DNA from: Sulfurospirillum sp.
GTDB lineage: Bacteria > Campylobacterota > Campylobacteria > Campylobacterales > Sulfurospirillaceae
NCBI GenBank assembly: GCA_014859685.1
Contig: JACUTU010000001.1
Span: forward strand, 335,416-399,415
Reading direction: 5' to 3'
DNA: 64,000 nucleotides
A program made the translations under genes and the position numbers. The notes under the pieces are model-generated. The model had not been told where the DNA came from. It did no database searches and saw nothing but the letters and a program-made list of their open reading frames with translations. Below, one piece after another: positions 26,095 to 33,967 of this stretch (within the stretch, counting starts at the first letter, position 1; each line of letters starts with the position of its first letter).

Positions 26095-26877
26095 TTAAAA
26101 GAAAAAAGGAATACCAAGTGCGTCAAAAGTGGCTCTTGCTTCTGTGAGGTATTTTTTTGATAAAGCATCAAAAGTTCCGTCACTTTTTGCTTGTGTGATG
26201 AAGGCATCAACTTTTGTTTTGAGTTCGTTATTGCCTTTTTTGATGGCTGCTCCCCAATACTCTGGATTTTTTTGAAAAGGTTTAAGCAGTGCTATGGTCG
26301 TGTCTTTGTGATTGTTCCAATTTTTATAGATAGTGAGCTGGTCATATAAAAATCCATCTGCTTTTTTCTGGATAACTTCAAGTACCGCTGCGTTTTCTTT
26401 ATCAAATACTAAAAGTTCAGCATTTTTGAGATGTGCATTTGCATATATATGACCGGTTGTACCTTTTTTAACCGCTATCTTTTTACCTTTTTGGTTCAAA
26501 TCATTGATACTTTTTACACCACTACTTGGGTTTGTCAATATAGCGAGGTTTGATTGAGCATATGGGATAGAAAAATCTATCGTCTTTTTTCGCTCCTCAG
26601 TGATAGTCATAGAAGAGATAATGAGGTCTATTTTGTTTGTTTTGAGCGATGGTATCAACCCGTCCCACGCGATATTTTCAATCTTTACTTCACGATTGAG
26701 GTATTTGCCTAGTGCATATGCTAGATCCACGCTCACACCACTTGGGTTACCATTTACATCACTCATTTCAAATGGAGGATATTGGAGTTCCATACCAACA
26801 ATTAGTGGTTTTTCTGTGGCATTTGCCGAACCAATTAAAAATAAAAACGCCATGATTTGTACAAATAATTTTTTCAT
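26095..26877 (-). CDS. Periplasmic amino-acid-binding protein of ABC transporter
   Basis: Solute-binding protein (SBP family 3), 260 residues. Signal peptide MKKLFVQIMAFLFLIGSANA is cleaved before the mature chain, which has PLIVGMELQYPPFEM, the family signature of the ligand pocket and SMTITEERKKTIDFSIPYAQ. Ligand is probably a polar amino acid such as Glu, Gln or His; it cannot be fixed. A longer frame to 27006 exists, but the ATG at 26877 gives the signal peptide and has AAAGGA upstream. Directly upstream of the permease and in the same frame, separated by a single stop codon. Confidence 0.95.
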   Translation of the reverse strand: MKKLFVQIMAFLFLIGSANATEKPLIVGMELQYPPFEMSDVNGNPSGVSVDLAYALGKYLNREVKIENIAWDGLIPSLKTNKIDLIISSMTITEERKKTIDFSIPYAQSNLAILTNPSSGVKSINDLNQKGKKIAVKKGTTGHIYANAHLKNAELLVFDKENAAVLEVIQKKADGFLYDQLTIYKNWNNHKDTTIALLKPFQKNPEYWGAAIKKGNNELKTKVDAFITQAKSDGTFDALSKKYLTEARATFDALGIPFFF

Positions 26878-26944
26878 AATATCTGTATCCTTTCTTAAAA
26901 TATTACTAAATAGTACCAATTCTTTTCTTTTATTCTGGTAAGAT

Positions 26945-28633
26945 TTATCTTTTTTTGACCACGATATCTTTTTGTCGTTCTTTTTTTCGGACATCTTTTT
27001 CAACAAAAAGTGGCTTTCTAGTTTTGGGATCCAATCCAGTATAGTACATGAGAGAAGAGTAAGTTGATGGAGTTGGAGTGAAGATCTGCGCTTGTTCTGG
27101 ATTGATTTTTAACACATTTGAAGCAAAGTTTTTGAGGTTGTGCATATTTTCATCCTTACATCCAGGATGTGCCGCGATGAGATAATATGTTAAAAATTGG
27201 TTTTTGCCAGATTGTGCATTGAGTTTGTCAAAAAGTGTTTTAAATCGCACTAGAGAATCTTTACCAGGTTTTCCCATATAGGCTAAAACTTCGTCATCTA
27301 TATGTTCAGGCGCAATTTTTAACTGTCCACTTGTATGGTGATCGACGATCTCTTTGAGGTACGCTTCTCCATAGATTTTATCATCATTGATAAGATCATA
27401 GCGGATACCGCTTGCAACAAAAGCTTTTTTGATTCCCTTGATAGCTCTTATTTTTCTTAGAAGCTCAATCTGTCTTTTGTGTGTCGGTCGCAGAGCCTTA
27501 CATGTAAGTGGAAAAATACAAGATTTATCCTCACATGTACCTTTTTTGAGCTTTTTATCGCACTCAAAACCGTACATATTAGCACTTGCACCCCCGACAT
27601 CTGCAATGATACCTTTGAAATCTTTACATGTAGTAAAAAGTTTTGCTTCCTCAAGAATGGATGCTTCGCTACGACTTCTAATCGTTCTGCCTTGATGCAC
27701 GCCTATGGCACAAAAACTACATTCTCCATAGCATCCTTGATGTGTCGTGATGGAAAATTTTATAGTTTCAAGTGCCTTGATGTGACCCCGCTTTTTATCC
27801 AAAGGGTGCGCGTCTCTTTCATAATGCAAAGCACTGATTTTATCGTATTCTTCAGTGCTTAAGTAGTAGGCGGGCGGATTTTGCACCAAATATCTTTGAT
27901 CTATTTTTTGGCAAAGCCCGCGAGCGCTCATCGGATCATTGTTTTGATAAAACGCATCAAACATATCGATAAATTTATTTTTATCCCTTACGCACTCCTC
28001 GTGACTTGGAAGTTGCAAATACTCAAGTTTTGGCTCTTGTGCGATGTAACTTAAACCTCGTACATGTAAAGGGATTTGACCATTTGCAAGTGTGTCGGCA
28101 AATTCAAGGATGCTTCGTTCGGCCATTCCATAGATAAGATAATCCGCTTTTGCATCAAAGATGATAGGTTTTCGAAGTTTGTCGCACCAAAAATCATAAT
28201 GCGTAACACGACGCAACGAAGCTTCAATACCACCGATAAGAATCGGAGCTGTATTTTTAAAATACTGACGGATAAGATTGCAGTATACGAGCGTTGCACG
28301 ATCTGGTCTTTTATTGTTTTTGCCACCAGGCGTATAGTCGTCATCATTGCGAAATTTTTTCGTCGCTGTGTAGTTGGAAACAAGCGAATCTACGCTACCA
28401 CCACTCACGCCCCAAAACAATCTAGGTTCCCCAAGTCGGGTTATATCTAGCTTACATGTAACATCAGGTTGTGCGATAATGCCCACTTTATAGCCCGCAT
28501 TTTCAAGTATTCGCCCGATAACTGCGATTCCCATGTAGGGTGAATCTATGTACGCATCGCTTGTTACAAGTATAATATCACACCGATCCCATCCCTGTTG
28601 TTTAAGTTCGTGCATAGTTGTTGGTAAAAACAT
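26945..28633 (-). CDS. YgiQ family radical SAM protein (UPF0313)
   Basis: Radical SAM protein of 562 residues of unknown substrate. The cluster motif is GECSFCAIGVHQGR (CxxxCxxC: YGECSFCAI), preceded by a B12-binding-like N-terminal region (FLPTTMHELKQQGWDRCDII). A further Cys set, CDKKLKKGTCEDKSC, is typical for the family, as is the extended C-terminal region (LKIAPEHIDDEVLAYMGKPG). The ATG at 28633 is chosen over 28681 because a TATAAT lies between them and family members start MFLPTT. The gene holds five ACATGT-core sites, two of them perfect TTACATGTAA. Confidence 0.93.
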   Translation of the reverse strand: MFLPTTMHELKQQGWDRCDIILVTSDAYIDSPYMGIAVIGRILENAGYKVGIIAQPDVTCKLDITRLGEPRLFWGVSGGSVDSLVSNYTATKKFRNDDDYTPGGKNNKRPDRATLVYCNLIRQYFKNTAPILIGGIEASLRRVTHYDFWCDKLRKPIIFDAKADYLIYGMAERSILEFADTLANGQIPLHVRGLSYIAQEPKLEYLQLPSHEECVRDKNKFIDMFDAFYQNNDPMSARGLCQKIDQRYLVQNPPAYYLSTEEYDKISALHYERDAHPLDKKRGHIKALETIKFSITTHQGCYGECSFCAIGVHQGRTIRSRSEASILEEAKLFTTCKDFKGIIADVGGASANMYGFECDKKLKKGTCEDKSCIFPLTCKALRPTHKRQIELLRKIRAIKGIKKAFVASGIRYDLINDDKIYGEAYLKEIVDHHTSGQLKIAPEHIDDEVLAYMGKPGKDSLVRFKTLFDKLNAQSGKNQFLTYYLIAAHPGCKDENMHNLKNFASNVLKINPEQAQIFTPTPSTYSSLMYYTGLDPKTRKPLFVEKDVRKKERQKDIVVKKR

Positions 28634-28657
28634 TTTTTGCCTTGTATATTTGCCATC

Positions 28658-28663
28658 ATTATA
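28658..28663 (-). promoter_or_regulatory. Candidate -10 element for the YgiQ gene
   Basis: TATAAT on the minus strand, 25 bases before the chosen ATG at 28633 and downstream of the alternative start at 28681, which supports the shorter protein. No clear -35. Consensus match only. Confidence 0.4.
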
Positions 28664-28758
28664 CGCAAGTGTTTCTAACAAGAAGATAACTTTCGTATAA
28701 AGCAGATATAAATCAAGAAAATATTACAATACTTGAAATTTTTTTAAGGGTATTTTTT

Positions 28759-29736
28759 ATGCTATTTTTTTTACTTGCAATTATTGCTGGGTTTGTGCTT
28801 TTGGTTTGGAGTGCGGATCGTTTTGTTGAGGGTGCGGCTGCTACTGCGAAGCATCTAGGAATGCCATCTTTGCTAATAGGGATTTTGATAGTGGGTTTTG
28901 GTACGAGTGCTCCTGAGATGGTTGTCTCAGCGGTAGCAGCATTTGGAGGAAATCCTTCGCTTGCACTTGGAAATGCGATAGGCTCAAATATCGTCAATAT
29001 ATCGCTTATTTTGGGTGTAACGGCGATGTTAGCACCCATTGCTGTAAATTCTGGAATCATCAAAAAAGAGTTGCCATTGCTTCTTTTTATCGTTTTTGTC
29101 TCAGGATATATGCTTTTAGATGCTCAGATCACATTTATCGAAGGAATAGTTTTGCTTGCTGGATTTTTTTCACTCATAGCATGGTCTGTGTATGCGGCGA
29201 TGCAACACAAAAATGATGCGTTGGAAAAAGAGTTCGATGCAGAAATTGTGATACATAAGATGAGTTTACAACAAGGTATTTTTTGGCTTGTATTTGGTTT
29301 AGTTTTATTGGTTATAAGTTCACGCATCCTTGTTTGGGGAGCTGTCGGTGTGGCACATATTTTTGGCGTGAGTGATCTCATCATCGGGCTTACTATCGTA
29401 GCACTTGGCACTTCTTTGCCTGAACTTGCAGCTTCAATTACTGCTACGAGAAAAGGAGAACACGACATCGCTGTTGGCAATGTAGTAGGCTCAAATATGT
29501 TTAATATCCTTGCGGTTATCGGTATCGCAGCTGTTATCAAACCGCTTGAACAGATTCAAAGTGAGGTTTTATCTAGAGATTGGTTGGTGATGCTTGTTTT
29601 AACACTCGTATTGATGGCTTTTGCATATGGATTTCGCGGAAGATTGCCTAAAATCAGTCGCCTTGAGGGGGTTGGATTGTTTGCGTGTTATATTGCTTAT
29701 AACTCTTATATCGGATATCAATTATTGGGTTACTGA
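28759..29736 (+). CDS. CaCA-family Na+(K+)/Ca2+ antiporter
   Basis: Cation exchanger of 325 residues with ten hydrophobic segments in two inverted halves. The two alpha repeats carry the ion-binding motifs GFGTSAPEMVVSAVAAF with GNAIGSNIVNISLILG, and ALGTSLPELAASITATRKGE with GNVVGSNMFNILAVIG. A cytosolic loop at residues 140-165 separates the halves. YrbG-type, probably calcium export. Own AAGGG ribosome site after an AT-rich promoter region shared divergently with the YgiQ gene; its 3' end overlaps the converging NosL-like gene by 7 bases. Confidence 0.93.
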   Translation: MLFFLLAIIAGFVLLVWSADRFVEGAAATAKHLGMPSLLIGILIVGFGTSAPEMVVSAVAAFGGNPSLALGNAIGSNIVNISLILGVTAMLAPIAVNSGIIKKELPLLLFIVFVSGYMLLDAQITFIEGIVLLAGFFSLIAWSVYAAMQHKNDALEKEFDAEIVIHKMSLQQGIFWLVFGLVLLVISSRILVWGAVGVAHIFGVSDLIIGLTIVALGTSLPELAASITATRKGEHDIAVGNVVGSNMFNILAVIGIAAVIKPLEQIQSEVLSRDWLVMLVLTLVLMAFAYGFRGRLPKISRLEGVGLFACYIAYNSYIGYQLLGY

Positions 29737-30800
29737 TTGATATCAAGTTCGTACACCATTGATTCTGTGATTTGATCAAAGCTGAGTATCTTTTTGCCTC
29801 GATGTTCATTTTTGAAAGTAGTGGCTTCTTCAAAGCTTGCAAAGGGGATAAATTCATGCCCCATAGGACCATAAATATCACTTCTGATCACATAAAAAGC
29901 TTTTGTGCCATCTATGCCAATTCCAGAGTAATAATCGCTCACTAATATTTTATTTATATTTTTTCTTTGTGATGTTGTGTAATTACCCCACTTAAGAGGA
30001 TTGAAATAAAATTTCATCATATCTTTTACGCCATCAAAAGAAAGTCTATGCTCATGATCTTCGTGTTGAAAATAGATCTGTGCCGCCCATTTTGGGTATT
30101 TGTAAACAAACATTCCACAAACAGGGCATTTCTCACTCTCCTCTACACTTATTTGTCCAATAACTTCACCTAAATCTCCTTTTCGTTTTACATCCCATAG
30201 ATACAAAGAAAGTGCATGTAGATGCTCCGCATCAAGTTCGCCACACACAAGTTCATCAGCTATAAATGCTTTGAGATCACCAAGTTGCATAAAATCTGTT
30301 GGATCAATACGCCCATCGCAGCGTTTTTCATAAATTTTCTTACCCATGGGATAGGCTCTTTTTTGAAATCTTTTTTGCATAAAACTCGTGTTATTTTGCA
30401 AGATTTGCGACGCTTGTGCCAAGAGATCTTCATAAGTGATAATTTTACCTCTTTTTGTATTTACATGTATGTTTGCATTTTTTTCAAAATGAAATGCTAC
30501 AAGAGATTTTTTGCCATAACTTGGGGCTACATGTGAGCCATAAACGAGATAAGCGGTTGCTATATCTTCATAGGTGCGTGTATCTTGAGTAAAGATTTTT
30601 ATATCTTCTATGCCGTAATTTACTCTATCCAAAAGCATAGAGTAAAAGCTTGCATATGATCTTTGCATTTGATTCGCTTGCAAGTTTGACTTGAGTGATT
30701 GTTCCTTATGAGTTTCTATATCAAGACCTAGAAACGGATCAAGACTCGCAAAAAGAAATTGCAATAAAAAAGAAAGTAGTATAATAATTTTCATAAGCAA
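29730..30800 (-). CDS. NosL-domain protein with N-terminal haem-less cytochrome-like module
   Basis: Exported protein of 356 residues with signal peptide MKIIILLSFLLQFLFA from the second Met. The C-terminal third is a NosL domain: KCPVCGMFVYKYPKWAAQIY (Cys225, Cys228, Met230), then FDGVKDMMKFYFNP. Residues about 150-210 form a module GKKIYEKRCDGR with LVCGELDAEHLHALSLYLWD, resembling a class I cytochrome c that has lost CxxCH. The same module is found C-terminally in the neighbour at 30893. NosL binds Cu(I) for NosZ in other bacteria. The gene is divergent from 30893 (92-base gap), about 6 kb before nosZ. Confidence 0.8.
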   Translation of the reverse strand: MLMKIIILLSFLLQFLFASLDPFLGLDIETHKEQSLKSNLQANQMQRSYASFYSMLLDRVNYGIEDIKIFTQDTRTYEDIATAYLVYGSHVAPSYGKKSLVAFHFEKNANIHVNTKRGKIITYEDLLAQASQILQNNTSFMQKRFQKRAYPMGKKIYEKRCDGRIDPTDFMQLGDLKAFIADELVCGELDAEHLHALSLYLWDVKRKGDLGEVIGQISVEESEKCPVCGMFVYKYPKWAAQIYFQHEDHEHRLSFDGVKDMMKFYFNPLKWGNYTTSQRKNINKILVSDYYSGIGIDGTKAFYVIRSDIYGPMGHEFIPFASFEEATTFKNEHRGKKILSFDQITESMVYELDINQ

Positions 30801-30892
30801 GAGTTTAGCAAAATAGAATTAAATATCTGTTAATTAACGCATATTTAACACAAACATTATAAAATATACATTATTTTTCAAAAGGAGTTTTT

Positions 30893-31606
30893 ATGAGTAC
30901 ACGAAGAGAAGCCTTAGGGTTAGTTGGAAAGTTTGTGTTGGTAGCAGGAACAATAAACTTAGCAAGCAAAAGCGTACTTTTTGCAAATCAAGATTTTCGG
31001 GTTGTTGCAGATAAAAAAGCCACAATCTTGCAAGAGGGAAAAGCAAAAATGTTTTGTCCAATATGTGGTATGACATTGCCAATGTTTTACAAAACAAATC
31101 ATGCAGCAGATGTAGATGGAAAAACGCACCAATACTGCTCGATTCATTGTATGTTCGAAGAAGCGATGTTGAAAAATGTGCCGATAAGCAATCCACAAGT
31201 TGTGGCAGTAGATACACTTCTATTTATGCCAGCTAGCAATGCGTATTATGTTATGGGATCAAGTAAACCAGCCACAATGGCAACTGTGAGTAAATACGCA
31301 TTCAGTACACAACAAAACGCTCAAGCGTTTGCAAAAGAATTTGGCGGAGAAATTCTCTCTTATGAGGCAGTTTCGCAAAAAGTTACAACAGCACTAGCAG
31401 CTGATATTGCGATGATTCAAAAACGACAGGCAAAATCAGCAAAGATGGGTGAGAAGATTTACAATCAAATGTGTAAAAATACACAGCAACGATTTGATAA
31501 TCCAGCCGATGCAAAAGTTTTCTTGCAAGAAAGTGAAATCTGCGGTAAATTAAAAGGTAAAGAGTTTCAGCAAGTCGCACTTTTTCTAGCAAATAAGGGG
31601 ATGTAG
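30893..31606 (+). CDS. NosL-like exported protein with C-terminal haem-less cytochrome-like module
   Basis: Protein of 237 residues beginning MSTRREALGLVGKFVLVAG, a possible twin-arginine signal ending at about residue 32. The NosL copper motif is MFCPICGMTLPMFY (Cys55, Cys58, Met60), and a second Cys pair, HQYCSIHCMFEE, follows, giving a metal-site look. A C-terminal module (residues 185-237, GEKIYNQMC and ICGKLKGKEFQQVALFLANK) matches the N-terminal module of the divergent neighbour. Good ribosome site AAAAGGAG. Proposed copper handling for NosZ or another periplasmic cuproenzyme; not proven by sequence. The end overlaps pheA by 21 bases on the other strand. Confidence 0.8.
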   Translation: MSTRREALGLVGKFVLVAGTINLASKSVLFANQDFRVVADKKATILQEGKAKMFCPICGMTLPMFYKTNHAADVDGKTHQYCSIHCMFEEAMLKNVPISNPQVVAVDTLLFMPASNAYYVMGSSKPATMATVSKYAFSTQQNAQAFAKEFGGEILSYEAVSQKVTTALAADIAMIQKRQAKSAKMGEKIYNQMCKNTQQRFDNPADAKVFLQESEICGKLKGKEFQQVALFLANKGM

Positions 31607-32443
31607 ATCTCTATAGGGGTGTTTTTGATACACCCCAAGATACTTGATATCTTTTGCAAAATACTGCAATTCATCAAGTGCAAAGATGAGACTTTTTTGT
31701 TGCGGATGTCCATCTATGTCAATGTGAAATTGGCTCACCTGCAATGATCCGCCAAGCGAATAACTTTCAAGTTTGATGAGATTCACACTGTTTGTAGCAA
31801 AACCACCAAGTGCCTTGTACAATGCGGCTGGAATATCGCGAACTTCAAAGACAAGCGAAGTGATGTAGGAATTTTGTGGATCAAAGGCTGGGATAGATGT
31901 TTCTTTTGAGAGGACTACAAATCTTGTTGTATTGCCGTCCATATCGCCAAAATTTTCACTTAAAATTTCAAGATTGTAAAGCTTTGCAGCAAGTTTTGAT
32001 GCGATGGCGGTGAATTGTTTATCTTCTTGTTCGCTGATCTCTTGAGCAGAACCTGCGGTGTCAAATTTTGCTCTTGCTTGGAGTTTGAGTTTTTGGATAT
32101 TTTTATGGCATTGTGCGAGTGCTTGTGGATGAGAAGCAACATACCTTATATCTTCAATTTTTGCACCTTTGATACCCAATAAACAGTGATTTACCGGCTC
32201 AAAATGTTCAGCTACGATATGCAAAGAAAGTTTTGGAATGAGTCTGTAAATCTCCTCCACTCTGCCTGCTGTTGAATTTTCTAAGGGAATCATTGCAAGA
32301 TTTGCACTGCCAGATTCCACAAGTTTCATAGCATCTTCAAAGCTTTCACACGCTATGGTTATAGAGCGAGGAAAAGCATTTTTACATGCAAGATTTGAGT
32401 ATGCGCCCTCGACTCCTTGGTACGCTATAATAGGATCATTCAA
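31586..32443 (-). CDS. pheA: Prephenate dehydratase (with ACT domain)
   Basis: Converts prephenate to phenylpyruvate in Phe synthesis; 285 residues. The catalytic domain starts IIAYQGVEGAYSNLACKNAF and includes the NSTAGRVEE motif and the signature GDMDGNTTRFVVLSK, with the key Thr-Arg-Phe. The C-terminal ACT domain has the Phe-feedback motif region ALYKALGGFATNSVNLIKLE and ESYSLGG. No chorismate mutase domain is seen at the N-terminus. The frame extends to 32524, but the TTG at 32443 has AAAGGA upstream, overlaps the previous stop (TTGA) and gives the family start. Confidence 0.93.
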   Translation of the reverse strand: MNDPIIAYQGVEGAYSNLACKNAFPRSITIACESFEDAMKLVESGSANLAMIPLENSTAGRVEEIYRLIPKLSLHIVAEHFEPVNHCLLGIKGAKIEDIRYVASHPQALAQCHKNIQKLKLQARAKFDTAGSAQEISEQEDKQFTAIASKLAAKLYNLEILSENFGDMDGNTTRFVVLSKETSIPAFDPQNSYITSLVFEVRDIPAALYKALGGFATNSVNLIKLESYSLGGSLQVSQFHIDIDGHPQQKSLIFALDELQYFAKDIKYLGVYQKHPYRDLHPLIC

Positions 32444-33318
32444 GAGTTTTTCCTTTGATAAATTGTTATAAGTCCATAAGCAAAGATAAAAGCAAAAATA
32501 ACACGAAGTACTATGATCACCCAAAGATTTGCTCCAAAAATGACAAAAAGTAGCGTATCTTCCACGATAGCGTGACAGATCATCAAAAAAGTACCGATAA
32601 AAAGAATATCTTTTTTGCTTAGCGTATTTTTCTCATATTCACTGATAAGGATTCCAGCACCATAAGTGATGCCCAACATAACGCCTATGCTTATCGAAAA
32701 AGCACTACTCACTTTTTCAGAATAGTTTTTGATAAATGCAAGTGATTTTATAAAATCCATCACAAATATCAGTATGCTAATAAGAGCGATAACCTGCATG
32801 CTTAAAATGAGCGACTCATATAGTGAATTTTGTAATAGTGCGGGGAGTGAGTCATACGGTATTTTTTCTTGCGTAGCGTTTACATGTAAGGGGCTAAAAA
32901 GTGAATGGGGCAAAAGTGTCGTGATAAATCCTATAAAAAGTCCAGCTCCGATACGCAGCGAAACCGAATACAGTTTTGAGATCCCAATCCTTTGCATTAC
33001 AGCGGTTTCAACAAGCAATGAATGACAGATGCCCAAATATACACCAAGAATAGTCCATTCTCGAGGGCTGAGATCAAGCGGTGCTGCAAATGCGATCGCT
33101 GCATAGATATTGAGTAACATGCCACTGATAAGTGAAAGAGCAACCGCAGAAGGCAGGTCAAGAAAATAGGTAATAGGCTCAAGTATAAAGCTTACATGTG
33201 AGAGTAGATTGTAATAAAAAAGCAGATCAGCGAGGATATAGATAGGGATAATGAGCTTTAAAATGATCATAGAACTCTTTAGCGAAGTTTTCAATGAATT
33301 TCGCAATGTGCTACCCAT
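32440..33318 (-). CDS. Gate-domain (nucleoside recognition-like) membrane protein
   Basis: Polytopic membrane protein of 292 residues with about eight hydrophobic segments and two Gate-type halves: residues 15-125 (LIIPIYILADLLFYYN, LGICHSLLVETAVMQRIGI) and about 165-285 (LMICHAIVEDTLLFVIFGAN). The paired CH-(S/A)-(L/I)-(L/V)-E motifs are characteristic of the YjiH/SpmAB-like Gate family. The substrate is unknown. The stop overlaps the pheA start, so the two are co-translated. One perfect TTACATGTAA at 32880-32889. Confidence 0.8.
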   Translation of the reverse strand: MGSTLRNSLKTSLKSSMIILKLIIPIYILADLLFYYNLLSHVSFILEPITYFLDLPSAVALSLISGMLLNIYAAIAFAAPLDLSPREWTILGVYLGICHSLLVETAVMQRIGISKLYSVSLRIGAGLFIGFITTLLPHSLFSPLHVNATQEKIPYDSLPALLQNSLYESLILSMQVIALISILIFVMDFIKSLAFIKNYSEKVSSAFSISIGVMLGITYGAGILISEYEKNTLSKKDILFIGTFLMICHAIVEDTLLFVIFGANLWVIIVLRVIFAFIFAYGLITIYQRKNS

Positions 33319-33365
33319 GGTGCCTCTTTATTTTTAAAATTTTAAAATCTTATCCAAAAAAAGCT

Positions 33366-33393
33366 TTGTTTTTTCAATAAAATAAGGTATAAT
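33366..33393 (+). promoter_or_regulatory. Promoter of tRNA-Arg
   Basis: TTGTTT at 33366-33371 and TATAAT at 33388-33393, spacing 16 bases, place a start about 12 bases before the tRNA. Matches the vegetative sigma consensus well at -10, moderately at -35. Confidence 0.6.
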
Positions 33394-33412
33394 TCCAGCC
33401 TCAATAAAATGT

Positions 33413-33489
33413 GCGCTCGTAGCTCAGCTGGATAGAGCACTGGTTTGCGGTACCAGCGGTCAGGGATTCGAATTCCTTCGGGCGCACCA
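33413..33489 (+). tRNA. tRNA-Arg, anticodon GCG
   Basis: A 77-base cloverleaf with encoded CCA. Acceptor GCGCTCG pairs with CGGGCGC (one G-U); D arm AGCTCAGCTGGATAGAGC; anticodon stem CTGGT/ACCAG closes the loop TTGCGGT, so the anticodon is GCG and reads CGC and CGU; variable loop CGGTC; T loop TTCGAAT on a stem with one G-U; discriminator A. G37 next to the anticodon suits an Arg CGN tRNA. Many bacteria use ACG (edited to ICG) instead, so this choice is mildly unusual. Confidence 0.93.
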
Positions 33490-33628
33490 CTTATATCGAT
33501 GTTTAAACAACTTTTGTGATCATATCTGTGCAATTTAACTTACTTTAAACTTTTTACTATCTAAGGCGTGAATCGCAAAAATTGATACTGAATTCAAATC
33601 TTTAAATAAACGATGTACTTTATGAGTT

Positions 33629-33782
33629 AACTGATGTTACCCACTAAAACGAACTCGTCCGTTTTAGTGGCAGGGACAAATATCCCTACAACCCCCTAAA
33701 GCTACAAAAAGGGTACTTTTCGAGAAAATGAGAGGTATTTACGAACTTTTTTACAAAAGTGCGTAAGGTCAATTAATCAGTT
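33629..33782 (-). repeat. MITE-like element, long copy (copy B)
   Basis: About 154 bases bounded by AACTGATGTTAC and a right end GTAAG...ATCAGTT that is interrupted by eight extra bases. The core 33711-33766, read on the minus strand, is nearly identical to copy A at 18989-19043. Relative to copy A it carries about 80 extra bases between the core and the left end, including a perfect hairpin (33641-33651 with 33660-33670). Copy A is either an internal deletion of this form or the original form before insertion. Confidence 0.72.
33641..33670 (+). repeat. Perfect hairpin inside MITE-like copy B
   Basis: The arms CCACTAAAACG and CGTTTTAGTGG (11 bp) enclose an 8-base loop. A smaller stem (AGGGA/TCCCT) follows. 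No T-run is present, so it is not a standard terminator. It may be the structured part of the element or a small structured transcript. Confidence 0.6.
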
Positions 33783-33967
33783 ATCGCTACATGTAGATTC
33801 ATTTGCTGTATTATTTGGTGAACTTCTCGAATAAAAATTTTCTTATGTCAAAGCTTTAGCCATACTTTGGGTTCTATTTTTAGCACTTTGGTATTTTACA
33901 ACTATATTTGTTAGATTTGCCATGCATAATAAGTCACTAAATCCCTAAATATAACTTGAATTTATAC

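Larger units (their letters stand above)
33490..33967. other. Intergenic stretch between tRNA-Arg and response regulator
   Basis: No convincing gene. It contains the long MITE-like copy (33629-33782), one TACATGTA site (about 33788), and on the minus strand a 26-codon open frame at about 33850-33928 without a ribosome site. The stretch just after the tRNA is a common place for integration, but no repeated tRNA 3' end was found. Confidence 0.6.

Noticed and set aside
25990-26097. Frameshift between binding-protein and permease genes as the cause of the missing permease start
   Set aside because: Both frames are the same and open apart from one in-frame TAA; the binding protein ends normally and a ribosome site sits right before ATT, so a noncanonical start explains it better.
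33840-33930. 26-codon minus-strand frame (MANLTNIVVKYQSAKNRTQS...) beside the MITE-like copy
   Set aside because: No ribosome site, very short, in a stretch of probable remnants; not supportable as a gene.
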